From Fulvia fulva (taxonomy: Eukaryota; Ascomycota; Dothideomycetes; Mycosphaerellales; Mycosphaerellaceae), in contig NC_063017.1 in NCBI RefSeq assembly GCF_020509005.1, forward strand, positions 4,526,001 through 4,590,000: a stretch of DNA of 64,000 nt. Reading direction: 5' to 3'. The translations under genes and the position numbers were made by a program. Numbering within the stretch: position 1 is the stretch's first letter; the number at the start of each line of letters is the position of its first letter. A model generated the notes under the pieces. The model ran no database searches, was not told the origin of the DNA, and saw only the letters and a program-made list of their open reading frames with translations. Positions 48,595 to 59,282 of this stretch are shown piece by piece.

Positions 48595-51275
48595 ATGAGT
48601 CTGGGTTTCTCTCGCTTACATGAGTATATCATTCTCGAAGCACGAAGTACATGTCAAGCAAGGATGCTCGAAAACCGCAAGATCGCCTGCTGTGGCGCAC
48701 TTTACCTGGTGGACCAGCATCAGAATCCAGACCGACAAGTGACACGTCGGGAACAGACGAAGATGATTCGGAAGCATCTTCGGACCCACGCTTACCTTGA
48801 TCGCAGCAAGAGGCCAATCAGTGCCAAAGCATTCCGGCGCATCAGGGGGGACATTGCCAGCGAGAATGGCATCTTCGCACAAGCTCTTGAAGACCGCTCT
48901 GCCGCTTTATGGCGAGTGAAGAGTGATGGCTTGCAACGCGAAAAGCTCGAGCTCTATGGCTACGAAAGAGACTCCTTCGATGCCTCGCGCCTCCCTCGCG
49001 CTACGCGTGATACTACAGTCTCTATCAGCGACTGCGAGAGCGAGGCTATCGAGCACGAGCCTATGCCTGGGCATGTGCAGCATGGTCCGATCCGGAGATC
49101 TGTACTTACTGTTCTCACGGACATCGACGCCGTCAAAAAAGACTGTGACCACAAACAGTACAAATACGCCGACAAGCAGAGTCGTATCCGCGCTCTTCGG
49201 TTGCTCATACATGAGTACGCTCTCACATACCGAAACAAAGATCGCATCTTGGGGCCGGTGACAGACATTTATCTCCTGGGTGCGGTGGAGAGTACCTTGG
49301 CTCATGCGCAGGGCAAGTCGAATAAGACTCGTACGGCCGAAGTCCTTTGGCGGACTGGCACAGATCATCTCAGCAAGTCGTGGCTCAGCGTCGCAGAGGT
49401 CAACGGGACTAACTTTGCAGATGAACAAGATTTGCCGAAACCTGGAACGACTCCTAAGGTTTCGCTCACTTGGGAGGTCGATAAGAACTTGTCTGGACAT
49501 GGGCTCGATGGGGTCGACCTCAGCCGGGACAGCCAGTCGTTCACCACGCCTGGTCCGTCCAAAAAGCGAAAGGCCCGCACCCATTCGCTCGACAGGGGTG
49601 AAAGCTCTCGATACAAGAGAGGCTCAGCAGCGACACCACTGCGAGAAGTGCAACGTCTGAGGCTACCGCCGACATCATACGCCGAGGCCAGCCAGAGTAG
49701 TGAAGACGAAGACCCGGGGAGTAACGATAAGAAGAGCGATCGCCTCAACGTGAAGCCCTCATCTGGAAATGACACCGCAGGCGCTCTCGCAGCTCTCAGC
49801 CGGTCTCTCCAGATCGTCCTGCAAGACATCGACCAGGTGGCCGCTCACCACGAGGATCAAGACTACAAGTACGCGAGCAAGGCAAGCCGTCTACAGGCTT
49901 TGGAGTTGCTCATTCGACAGTATTCCTTGACCACAAAGAATCCCGGAGATCACACTCGCATTGTGAAGCCGACTGCTCTTCAGCTAGACAGATCAATCGG
50001 CAATACATATCGTTCGCATGCCCTAACAGTTCGAGCTCCTGGGACCTCTGTTCGGGGTCTGTGGAACCAGGGCAGCGTGATTCTGAAGCAGAGTCGGCTT
50101 GATCGAATGGAGCGGCAGGCAACGGACTTTGCAAAGATTCGTGGGCTTCCGGCCTATGGCGCGTTCCCGACAGTGTCGAGGAGACAGGAGGTGACGGAAG
50201 CTCTTCAGAAATGGGATGCTACGGTTGAACCCAGGGATGCCACAGAAGTGACGGAGGCGCCATCAGTGCAGGGCGCTGATACAGCACTCAATCTACAGTC
50301 ACCCACCAACAGAAGTATCGTCAGCGAACAGAAAGGTCCAGCTCACCATGTTGATAGTAATGAACAACTGCCCGAGCGAGAGCATGCCACACAACCGACC
50401 GCTTCAACCGCCAGTCTCAGTACACACCTCGATCAGCTACTTGCGACAATCCAGCGAAGCGTCACTACCACACTGCAAGACCTCCAGCTCTTCGCAAACC
50501 AACCCACACCCACCCCCAAAACCAGCAACAAGGCAATGGACGAACTATTCCAGCACTGCTGGGGCCCGCAATGGCGCAACGTCTGCCCAGACTTGGGCAG
50601 GAACGACCTCCTCAGCGCCGCCAGCACCCTGAAAGCTCTGATCTGCGCCTTCGTGCACCATAAGCTTCTACACAAAGACCTGGCGTGGCCTAGAGATATT
50701 TGTGCGAGCAGATTGGTCTTCTGCGCGTCGATGGTAAGATAAACGTCAGTCATACTGCCGGTGACCCGACTGACAACCTCACAGGCCTTGAGCGAATCAT
50801 CTTCGGGCTCACATCCACGGACCCTTCCAAGACACAGCAAGCTCACCAGGACCTCCAAACTCTCTTCGCCCAGACTATCGAGAACGCAGACGGCGCTCCA
50901 CAACACCCGGTCATCCGCGACTTCACGGCGGAGAACACTGCGGACCTCAAAGCTGTGCTTGAACCCTACTGCGAGTCCTTGCTGCTCCTGGCCACTGCGC
51001 TGAAAACAGACCTAGAGGTCGGCGATGTAGCGGCGCTGCGGGAGGGGTCTACAGACCGTGCGGCGGATATTTGTGCCAGGGCGATGGATCTGAGGGTTGC
51101 TGCCATGAAGGCTGCAGCTGAATATGAGTTTTTGTGGCCAGTGGTCGGGCATGGTGGATCGGTGCAGAGGGAGGGTGTCGAGGTTGTTGGGAGTGGAGAG
51201 GTTGCTGAGATGGCGTATACCATGGCTCCTGGGCTTAGAGTCAGATGCGAGAAGGGTGGGGAGAATGGACGGTGA
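48595..51275 (+). CDS. Large repeat-containing protein, paralogue A beside the HSP70-like gene
   Basis: Exons 48595-50652, 50694-50733 and 50785-51275 (introns of 41 and 51 bases) give 862 residues. Two copies of a module of about 130 residues are visible. Copy 1 has LTDIDAVKKDCDHKQYKYAD, LLIHEYALTYRNKDRI and VLWRTGTDHL (about 49105-49480). Copy 2 has LQDIDQVAAHHEDQDYKYAS, LLIRQYSLTTKNPGDH and GLWNQGSVIL (about 49800-50195). Between them lies a basic, Ser-rich linker with KKRKARTHSLDRGESSRYKR, a likely nuclear signal. The C-terminal domain (ALICAF, RYLCEQIGLLRVDG, then YEFLWPVVGHGG) aligns with that of the protein at 55046-56495. The start is the first in-frame ATG, though a later Met could be used. 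No known domain is recognised. Confidence 0.6.
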
Positions 51276-51670
51276 TTAAGGAAGCCGAGATACTGCGGCG
51301 CCGCCGCATCTTGTGAGTGATGTCGCTTGGGGTAGTTTGTGCTTGGAAGGGTTGTATACTATGGTTCCTGGGATGGAAGTCAGAGTCACGAAGAGTGGAT
51401 CGTGGTGTTGATACACTGCGGCGTCGCCGAGGACACCGCCGCTTCAAACACTTCTCTTCCAGAGACATGGATCAATAAGCGTGTATACATACAATCTGAA
51501 GTCGTCTTTAGATATACCGTTGCGTTTCTGCTTGTAAAGTGGTTCCAAGTGATGTGGACATACTGCACCACCACAACTTTCGGCTCCACGTGATATCCGT
51601 CTACAGCGCATACGATCCAGACCGACCTCTCGTGACAGCAGAGCCCTGATACCACCACAATCTCTGACCA
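51276..51670. other. Intergenic block duplicated at 56.6-56.8 kb
   Basis: Between the convergent 3' ends of paralogue A and the HSP70-like gene. The sequence from about 51285 to 51595 resembles 56610-56805: both contain TGTCGCT near the start, GTATACATA and ACAACTTTCGGCT in the same order. It is non-coding in both places. Confidence 0.6.
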
Positions 51671-54059
51671 CTAAGATGACAGACTATCACGACCTGTGCG
51701 CGCTGCCTTTCGCTGACGAGGTCTAAGCTTGACCGCGTCAGAGAGTGAGGCTCCAGCATCCTCCCTCTCGATAGCACGGACACCTGCGCGCCCAAGTTCC
51801 TCAAGCTTGTAGATCTGACCAGGAGCCAGAGGCTCATCATCGTCGCAGTAACTCGCATATGCGTTACCGCTCACCGAGGCCGAGCCCGTACGCTGGTGAG
51901 TCTGACGACGTGCGCGTGGCAACACCGCTACTGTTTGTTCACCGGCCGCAGGACCTGTCTCGGGGAGATCTTTGGCGATCATGTGTGACCGTCTGCCATC
52001 AAAGACCTCGATCGTTCTCCTGCAGAGCATCTCGTCCTCCGTGTATGTTCCTCTGCGTTTGATGACTTGAGTCATGGTTAGCATAATGCTCAGACGTCAT
52101 GTTATACTTCACTTACCAATGCCTCGCTTGTCGTACTTGAAGGCGACGACAGGCTTGAGTAACACCAACGTCAGCTCCATATGAGCGCGAGTCGCGGCGA
52201 TCTCTACGTAGCCACTAACGCGGTATGCCTCTTTACCCTGATCAGTATAGGTTTGGAACCCGTGAGTGGCCAGGTCTGGTAGATCGCTGAACAGAATCGG
52301 CCACTTCGTCAATTCTTTGCGGACACTGCCGTTACGGTCCTTGATAGGTCCGCTCTCTTGCAGCTTCATGACGCTGTGGTATAGGTCGAGCACGATGACC
52401 GCATCCTCCCTCGTACTGACGATCCAATGGGTCAAGGCTATGTCGGTTGTGATGTGGCCTTCGACATTGGACATGACAAGATTGAGCCGGTTTGGCGCCT
52501 GGCGAGTCTCATCGATCGACCCTTCTGCCCACACGATGAGCTTGCTGTCGTCGGGCAATGACTTGCGCTTTCCATGTCTGCTGCGCTTGCGAGATGTGCA
52601 GTCTTTGTGGATTTTGGGATCATACTCCTCGTTCTGACACATGTACAGGTAGCCTTCCGGTAAGTCATGCACTGCGCTTTCGGGATAATGAGTCAAACCT
52701 CCATGGCACACCGGTTGCTTCCCAGAGGTGTTGTCGCGTGATGCTCGGCCGATGAGCTTCGTGAACAGCCGGTCGCAGTGTTCTCGAATGTAGCTGTTAC
52801 TTGATCCTCCACCAGTCAGGATGGCGGTGTGACAGTCTTGCTCGCGTGGAGCGAGATGCCGCTGGATAGCAGCAGATATTTTGTCAAACCAGACCCGGTA
52901 GCACGTTTCCAGTGCCTCATATGGAATGCGAATTGTCATTCCATCCTGGCCAATGGCGTTATCGTCCCCGTCCGTCACGGTACGCCAGTCCGGACCTGGG
53001 CGGATATCGATGAGCATGTTTTCGATGTCGGGAAATTCGGCTTTTTGAGACTCGACGCTCGTCGACACCTGCTCCAGGAAGGAGTCTCGATCGATGTCCA
53101 GACGTCTACATGCTTCCTTCCAGCCACCCAGGGATTGAACCTGATCGCACTGTATCACGTATTCCAGTATCTTCTCATTCACTACCTGGGAGCCCGCGAG
53201 CGCACCCGTGGAGTCACCTACCATGGTGATTCCTTCCTCGAGTATTTGGACTGTCGAAATGTCGATTGTACCACGGCCGATGTCGACGAAGCAGACCTTC
53301 CAACCGTACTCCACATCTCCGCTCTCGAGCAACGGCTGTGACTCTGCTGCTGCTGCGCATAGCTCTTCGTATCGTAGTGAAATGTCCGAAAATCCAGCTT
53401 TCATGGATGCATTCTTCATCAGACCTGTAGAGAAGATAAACGTCAGCAATTTTCAAGAGTTGAGACACCTTACGCGACAGCGTCAGTAGGAGCCAGAGCG
53501 ATGGCGACGTACGTTGAGATTCCTGGCCCCACATGGCAGGCACGGTGATCATGAACTCTATCGGGACGGCATGCCAGTAGTCTGCATCGTACTGGAGTCC
53601 CTTTGGGTGATGATAGTATAGCCATTTCAGCGTTGCGGTCTTGACTTCTCTCAGATGTCCTGCGATAAAGTCTTCCAGCTCAACCATGACTTCCTCGTTG
53701 AAAGAGTCTTGTCCTGTGAAAGCTCGACACAGACGCCGAGCTGTGAGAGCATCTCGATACTGTGGACATAGCAGCAGCTTCCACAGCTCTATGACATGAC
53801 CAGCTTCTCTGGGATTCTCGCGCTTGTATTTTTGAACCTCGCTGCGACCCCAAAGTATCCTGCCCTTCTCGAGTTGGATGACCTTTTGCTCTACGACTTT
53901 CTGGCCCGGTTTTAGCATGACTTCGTACATTCTTGTCTGAGATGGCGTGTCGCCGGCTTTGATATGTTGAACCGCGGCTTTCAGAAGACCGCTTCCATAA
54001 TCGACGATGAGTCGCAGGCAGTCGCGGTCACGGACGACCTCATCCCTGTCCGACGCCAT
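51671..54059 (-). CDS. HSP70-like ATPase (atypical, HSPA12-like)
   Basis: Minus-strand exons 53513-54059, 52117-53424 and 51671-52065 (introns of 88 and 51 bases) give 749 residues. The actin-type ATPase fold shows as LIVDYGSGLLKAAVQH (phosphate 1), HAVPIEFMITVPAMWGQES, WKVCFVDIGRGTIDISTVQI (phosphate 2) and HTAILTGGGSSNSYIREHC (adenosine). There is no classical substrate-binding domain with a lid or EEVD end. Instead the C-terminus is a beta-type region (ELTLVLLKPVVAFKYDKRG) plus a charged tail (LRPRQRKAARTGRDS). Such divergent HSP70s are expanded in filamentous fungi and have no known clients. Two related unknown proteins flank it on both sides. Start at the ATG at 54059 (MASDRDEVVRDRD). 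Confidence 0.85.
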
Positions 54060-55045
54060 CACGCAAGGCGAGAACAGCAGCACTGGACTCTTCAGGACCG
54101 TGTTGACAGGACGCTGGTCATGTTATCCTCTCTGCCGTGTGAGTCGTACACTCATTAGGGTGCACACACGGGTGGACTGGCCAAAGGCTGGCATGACCAG
54201 TTCGTGCGGGAACGCCTCCACGGAGCCATCGACAGCGTTTGCATCTTTTCGCCACGTCAGAGGCTCATCAATGTGCACCAATGCAGCTTCCCGGTGCTGT
54301 ACGAACGACAATGTTCGGCTTGTCAGTGCCACCTAGCCTATGACCGACAACGAGCCTGTGAGCACAGAGGCCGCAAAGTCTGGTTCTGGCATCGATTGAG
54401 ACGCGGTCTGTGAGCAGAACGTACCGCCGCACTAATGTGAGGATGCAATGCACTTTTGTCAAGTGACGGATGGGAGACATAGCCCATGGCCTGCGGTATT
54501 GCACCGGTAAGAACGGGAACGACAGCAAGACGTGACGCCAAGACGGGAAAGTGCATGGGCGGGCCTGCCGATGACCGGCTCAGGGGTTGACGCGCTCGTT
54601 TCGTGGCAAGTTCGCGTAGAAGTCCACTTCAACAACAACACAACCGTCACCAGCATTGCTCCTCATACTTGATCAACAGCGTCCATGTATCAGTGGCCAT
54701 CGCAGCCGATCTAGCCTACTGTAACAGCCTCCAAATCGATCTAAGAGGCCTGACGGGCGCACTTTCATGGAAAGAGCCAGCTAACTCCAAACACTGCAGG
54801 GGACAAGCAGCTCGTTGCTGACGTTTCCGACACGGGTGCTTGCATGCGAGAGCACTCAGTATGCCGCCCGTCGTATGGAGCTCGGGGCGATGGCCACTGG
54901 ATTCTGGCGACCTCCACTGAGACCCAGGCTCGTGAGCCCAGCTGACTGCACGTGCCTTGATAGAACCTGCGTCTCCGATCCTCTAGATGGTTTGCGGTCA
55001 GGCTCACCACTCACGTAGCTCTTCCATGCTCCCTCGCAGGCCGTC
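54060..55045. other. Divergent promoter region, HSP70-like gene and paralogue B
   Basis: Nearly 1 kb without a gene. Frames on both strands are short. I searched by eye for heat-shock elements (nGAAn repeats) and saw no convincing array. Confidence 0.45.
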
Positions 55046-56495
55046 ATGCCGTCAGAATACTACGACTATGCGGACCGTGTCCCTGACTCGGAGATTCTAC
55101 GTGGCAACTCCGACCTTCTGAAGCATGACAACCTTTACAGAACGGTCCGCAAGTACTCTTATGCCTACATTGTAGAAGAAGCCAACACACGTCAAATCGG
55201 CAGCAGCATCAGTGAGCAGACTCTTCGCAGTCGTATGAGTGCTGCCACGGAGCACATTGCAGAGCGTGATGGTCGAGGCATACGGGATGTCACACAGGAG
55301 CTCAGGCATGAACGAGAATCTAATGGTCTCATCAATCGGCGCAGAAGCAGCAGTAAGATCACTGGACTGAGGGACGATAGCATTGCACTTGCGGTACAGC
55401 CAAGCGAGTCTATCACGGCTCGTGGGAGATCCGCGAGTGATGCTGGCATGTCGCATAGAAGCACTGTGGGCTGCGTGGAAGACCAACGTGGATCGTCGGC
55501 CGCCTTGAATGGTATGTTCGCTTCAGTTTCGCATCGTAGGGAGCTGCAGCATATCGGATCCCGGCCACAGGACAGGCACACAGTCGAAAGAGATGTGCCA
55601 TCGCACTTGGAGACCACCGCAGTCTCTGTCAGAAAACAGGAGCAGGATCCGAGCCATGCCGCGTCCATGAGCCTCGAAAGCCCACTCGGTAATCACATGC
55701 CGGATGATAGACTGACGTTCAAAGAGACAACAAACGGCCCCTGAAGTAGAGGTCACGGAGGCTGAGGACCTCATGAAAACATTGGTCCATCTCGTTCAGC
55801 AGATCTCGAGCGCCACAGCACAGCACTTCGGTCTTTCTGCAAGACAGCAGTCGCCTTTTGCACCCAGTGAACTGTGCTCGACATTCTTGGCTCCGCTGCT
55901 CGAAGACTTTCTCAGTCGGGACTGGAGAACCGCAGTCCCTGCTCTGCAGCAGCGTGAGGGTCTGAGGGTTACAGATATGATGTCGGGCCTCATCTGGTCT
56001 TTCATAGCCAGGGAGATCGTGGGAAACAGAAGCGGCCAGCACTTGCCGTCATCACCAACGCCACCGAAGCCGAAGTTGCACAATACTATAGCGGATGATG
56101 TTGCTGGTCTGATCGATGCCCTGATCATCTCTTTGAAGCCGTACATGGCAAGACTCGAAATTCTGTCCAGCCTCTTCGCATGGCAGGTGGATCAGCTATG
56201 GCATGAGCCACTTCACGACACGCTTGAGCAGCTCATCACACAAGCACTTAGACTGAAATGGGCCATCGCCCACACACACGGCTGCACCTTCACATTCGTC
56301 TGGCCTGCATATGGAGAAGCCTTCCAGCCTTCTGTCATGCAAGCAGTGGCTCATCCGAGTGTCAAGGAGGCACACCTCGTGGCCGTGCCACTCTCTATGG
56401 GCCTTTATGCCGAGTTCTCGTTCTGTGGTGAAGCTGTTAAGCATACCATTCGCCCAGCCGAGGTCAGATTGTGCCATCATTCATCAGGCAAATAG
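55046..56495 (+). CDS. Paralogue B beside the HSP70-like gene
   Basis: Exons 55046-55688 and 55747-56495 join across a 58-base intron (donor GTAATC, branch ACTGAC, acceptor CTGAAG) and give 463 residues. The N-terminus (MPSEYYDYADRVPDSEILRG) leads to a single, diverged copy of the module seen twice in paralogue A (RKYSYAYIVEEANTRQIGSS, then MSAATEHIAERDGRGIRDVT). A disordered Ser/Arg-rich linker follows. The C-terminal domain starts EVTEAEDLMKTLVHLVQQIS and ends with LRLKWAIAHTHG, then FTFVWPAYGEAFQPSVMQ, which aligns with YEFLWPVVGHGG of paralogue A. No enzyme motif is seen. The shared 3' flanking DNA shows that A and B come from a segmental duplication. Confidence 0.65.
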
Positions 56496-57042
56496 CTTTA
56501 CTCTCACGGCCTCACAGCGATGTGACCCTGTAGACAACAGCCAGATATGCGAGCTGTGCAAGGCGTATCGGCGGGTGGGCTGGTCTGATGATACATGGAT
56601 GCAGGACCGGAGATATTGAGGCGCCGTTGTGCTCCGTGACTAATGTCGCTCCAAGCACTTGTCGTCCAGAGTTGTGTAACTTATCACTAACCTGTATACA
56701 TAAACTCTGAGAGTGTTCTTCAAATTTATCACTAGGTCCAAGCATATACAGTGGCCTCAGGTGACATGGACATATGTAGTAACACAACTTTCGGCTACAC
56801 ATGTTGTTGGTCCACATCTACATGTATGGCCCAAGCTGATCTCTGGTGGAAGTATAGCCCTGATCTTTTTCCACGGCCGCAGCGGATGAAGTCCTTCCCA
56901 CGATATTGGGAACTGATACTGACCGTAGGTCATAGCTTTGCCATGCGGACAACAAAAGGCCCACGTCGCAGCTGAAGGAGAATTGTTCACTCAAAGGCCG
57001 CTTATCACACTACGAACACCAATCGCACCTCTCATAGACCAA
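56496..57042. other. Intergenic block duplicated from 51.3-51.6 kb
   Basis: Between convergent genes. From about 56610 to 56805 it matches 51285-51595 (see there). No gene in the remainder. Confidence 0.55.
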
Positions 57043-57933
57043 TCAGCCAAGCACAAGACAACGCACCTCAACACTAGCTCTATCGCAGGGCTCAAGGCCG
57101 TCGGTATCAAGCTCAAAGGACCCGTGCAAGCATTGCACATGCTCAAGACCTCCATCCACATCAGCTGTCCTTTGACTATCGAAGCACTGCAACAGCAGAA
57201 CATCTTCCGTCCTCATATCGCTCCAGTACCAGAACTGCTGCCCAGGTCTGTACTTCCCGCAGTAAGTCTCCCCCACGTAGTCTGGGTATGCCTGCTCCAC
57301 TGGAATCATGTCTCCCGGCTTCAGGGACCTGTGGTCGGCGAACACAAGGGGGTGGTCGTGTACTATGTTGTATATAGGCTTCCAGAGGTTGATGATACGG
57401 AGGCGCAGGTTACCTTTGATGATTGCGTCCGAATCTGCCTTGGGGAAATGTTTTGTAGCCCGTTTGTACGCTCCTCTTGGGGATTGGTCTACGTGGAGCT
57501 TGTTGACCTGTCGATGAGCAACCTTGACGCTCGAAGCTTTCCTTATAACGACATCGTAGGGTAGAACCTTCTGGGATCCTTTTACATTCTCAAAGATTAT
57601 GTTCTCAACTTCGGGAAGGTAACGAGCTCGAACATCATCCTCATCGTCGAACGAGATCGCCTTGCTGATATGGAACGCGTTTGGAAGAGGAGTGAAAGAG
57701 TTCTTCGCAACGTCGAACGATGATTCCCGATTGCGGATGTCGTAGATAGGCACAATCTTTCTGTAGTGATCGTAGTTCCGTTGGCCAGCTCCGGGTTGAG
57801 TGAGGTTTGTCTCCATATAGCGAGGCTGGTGACCATCTGGTGGCGGAGAGTAGAAGCATAAGCTTCTGAGCAGTACCTTGCGGTTCATAGGCCTGATATC
57901 ACCAGCTTCTGAGTCTTTGTCTTTATAAGGCAT
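57043..57933 (-). CDS. asaB/CmcJ-like oxidoreductase
   Basis: Single exon of 296 residues from the ATG at 57933 (MPYKDKDSEAGDIRPMNRKV). The family blocks are visible in order: GQRNYDHYRKIVPIYDIRNR, SFDDEDDVRARYLPEVEN, then VNKLHVDQSPRGAYKR and LRIINLWKPIYNIVHDHPLV. The C-terminal part reads FWYWSDMRTEDVLLLQCFDS, then HGSFELDTDG and ASVEVRCLVLG. Fungal members (aspirochlorine AsaB-like, gibberellin desaturase-like) are linked to secondary metabolism and related to 2-oxoglutarate-dependent oxygenases. HVDQ with the later His gives the likely metal site. No secondary-metabolite synthase lies in the window. Its own TATA box is about 93 bases upstream. The start avoids a longer frame lacking an ATG. 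Confidence 0.82.
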   Translation of the reverse strand: MPYKDKDSEAGDIRPMNRKVLLRSLCFYSPPPDGHQPRYMETNLTQPGAGQRNYDHYRKIVPIYDIRNRESSFDVAKNSFTPLPNAFHISKAISFDDEDDVRARYLPEVENIIFENVKGSQKVLPYDVVIRKASSVKVAHRQVNKLHVDQSPRGAYKRATKHFPKADSDAIIKGNLRLRIINLWKPIYNIVHDHPLVFADHRSLKPGDMIPVEQAYPDYVGETYCGKYRPGQQFWYWSDMRTEDVLLLQCFDSQRTADVDGGLEHVQCLHGSFELDTDGLEPCDRASVEVRCLVLG

Positions 57934-58640
57934 ATCGTCGTCGTCAAAAGTGAGGTAGTCTTCTGGGCGGGTTGGCAAAGCACGAGCTTTGTGGTATCTG
58001 AGCTAAAGTTATGAAGCACGTCAAGTTTTATAGCCTAGCACAATCTCCCATGGAAGACGTATTAGTCCACGTGAAGCATGATAGATGGTGCGCCTCGAGT
58101 CACTTTGCCACACACAATTGTCAATGTAGAAACTGTCAGGAATAACGACATCACCACGAAACTCCACGTGCACCTTGTTCTCCATTGTAATCATACCGTG
58201 CACGGTCTTCCAAGCTCGTCAGCAGTGAAGCGTCGGATGGGTTCTCGAGTCAACTCACGGCGATGAAGGTCGCACGCTGAAAGCCCATGTTCTATGTGGT
58301 CAAACGATGAACGCTTTGTTCTTGACTCGAAGTCAGCGCTCGGTCATCTGCTGTGCCAGCCGACATTGCTTCACGAGGAGGGCGAGTGAACCAATGATCC
58401 TCGAACCAGTCCACTAGCTTGAAGGCCATATGCAACTGCTGTCAAGTCCATCTCCCAATGTCACTGCACTTGCGTGTCGAATGCCAACGGAATCTCTGCC
58501 CACGAGATATACCTCTGTGTGTTTGGCCAGGTGACTGCTTAGATCTTCCTCGTTCTATGCCGCGCTTGTCGGGCACCATGGCATTGACCCCCAGGCCTCT
58601 GACCTGTATTGAGAGAAGGATCTAGGGACTACACCGGTAG
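57934..58640. other. Intergenic, promoter of the asaB-like gene
   Basis: About 700 bases with no supported gene. A short minus-strand frame (58021-58203) overlaps the TATA box and is not credible. Confidence 0.45.
58026..58032 (-). promoter_or_regulatory. TATA box (TATAAAA)
   Basis: TATAAAA on the minus strand lies about 93 bases before the ATG of the asaB-like gene, a normal distance for a fungal core promoter with a short leader. Confidence 0.5.
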
Positions 58641-59282
58641 CTAAGTCTTCATCACAGCTTGTACCTCCCCCAAAAGCTCCCGATGGACAGCTTCAACGTC
58701 CCTCTCGCCGTCAATTCTGGTCACTTTTCCAGCGGCTTCGAAAGCATCTATCACTTTTGATGTCGTCTCCCGGAATGTGTCGATGCGCCTCTGTATGTTA
58801 TCGGCATTGTCGTCGAACCGGTCCCTCTGAGCGGCAGCCAGCCGCTGCATGAGCACTTCATCTCCACATTCAAGCACAATGACCTTCTTCACCGGTGCTA
58901 TCTCGCGCTCAAGATACGTGCATTGATCTGTGTTTCGAGCCCACCCTGGGTCTTCATCAGCCACTGACTTATTTGTGGTGAAGATGAGTCCTGTTCCGTC
59001 AAGAACAAAGGTCTGGATACCTCGTTCCATCGCGGCCAGTATGCGCTTCTTCAGTAATCCGACTGTGAGATGCGGTGGACCCACACGGCCGGCAGTCATG
59101 TTGTCTTTGATGGTCTGCGCATGCGGGTTGTTCTTGTCTGCCATCTCGGCGCGCAGAACGTCTCCAATGCTGAGATGTTCGAGGTTCAAGCTTTTCGCAA
59201 GTCGTGAGCACTGCGTGCCTTTGCCTGACCCAGGACCGCCAACGATGCCGACTAGGGTGACGTCCAAAGGAGTCGCCATCAT
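58641..59282 (-). CDS. Nucleoside monophosphate kinase (UMP-CMP/adenylate kinase type) with an internal insertion
   Basis: Single open frame of 213 residues starting MMATPLDVTLVGIVGGPGSG. The P-loop GGPGSGKGTQ is at 15-24, the NMP-binding block is LSIGDVLRAEMADKNNPHAQ, and VIVLECGDEVLMQRL is the core strand. The lid has RDRFDDNADNIQRRIDTF. These enzymes move phosphate from ATP to UMP, CMP or AMP. The usual DGFPR turn is disturbed: after TFVLDG come 17 extra codons (58946-58996) before WARNTDQCTYLE. The extra 51 bases end in CCCAG, contain a GCTGATG branch-like site and match normal intron length here, but begin GA instead of GT. Without them the protein reads LDGWARNTDQ. So this is either an intron turned into coding sequence or a real insertion. 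Confidence 0.8.
   Translation of the reverse strand: MMATPLDVTLVGIVGGPGSGKGTQCSRLAKSLNLEHLSIGDVLRAEMADKNNPHAQTIKDNMTAGRVGPPHLTVGLLKKRILAAMERGIQTFVLDGTGLIFTTNKSVADEDPGWARNTDQCTYLEREIAPVKKVIVLECGDEVLMQRLAAAQRDRFDDNADNIQRRIDTFRETTSKVIDAFEAAGKVTRIDGERDVEAVHRELLGEVQAVMKT

Noticed and set aside
54060..55045. Heat-shock element array before the HSP70-like gene
   Set aside because: Scattered GAA/TTC triplets are present but not in regular alternating 5-base spacing.
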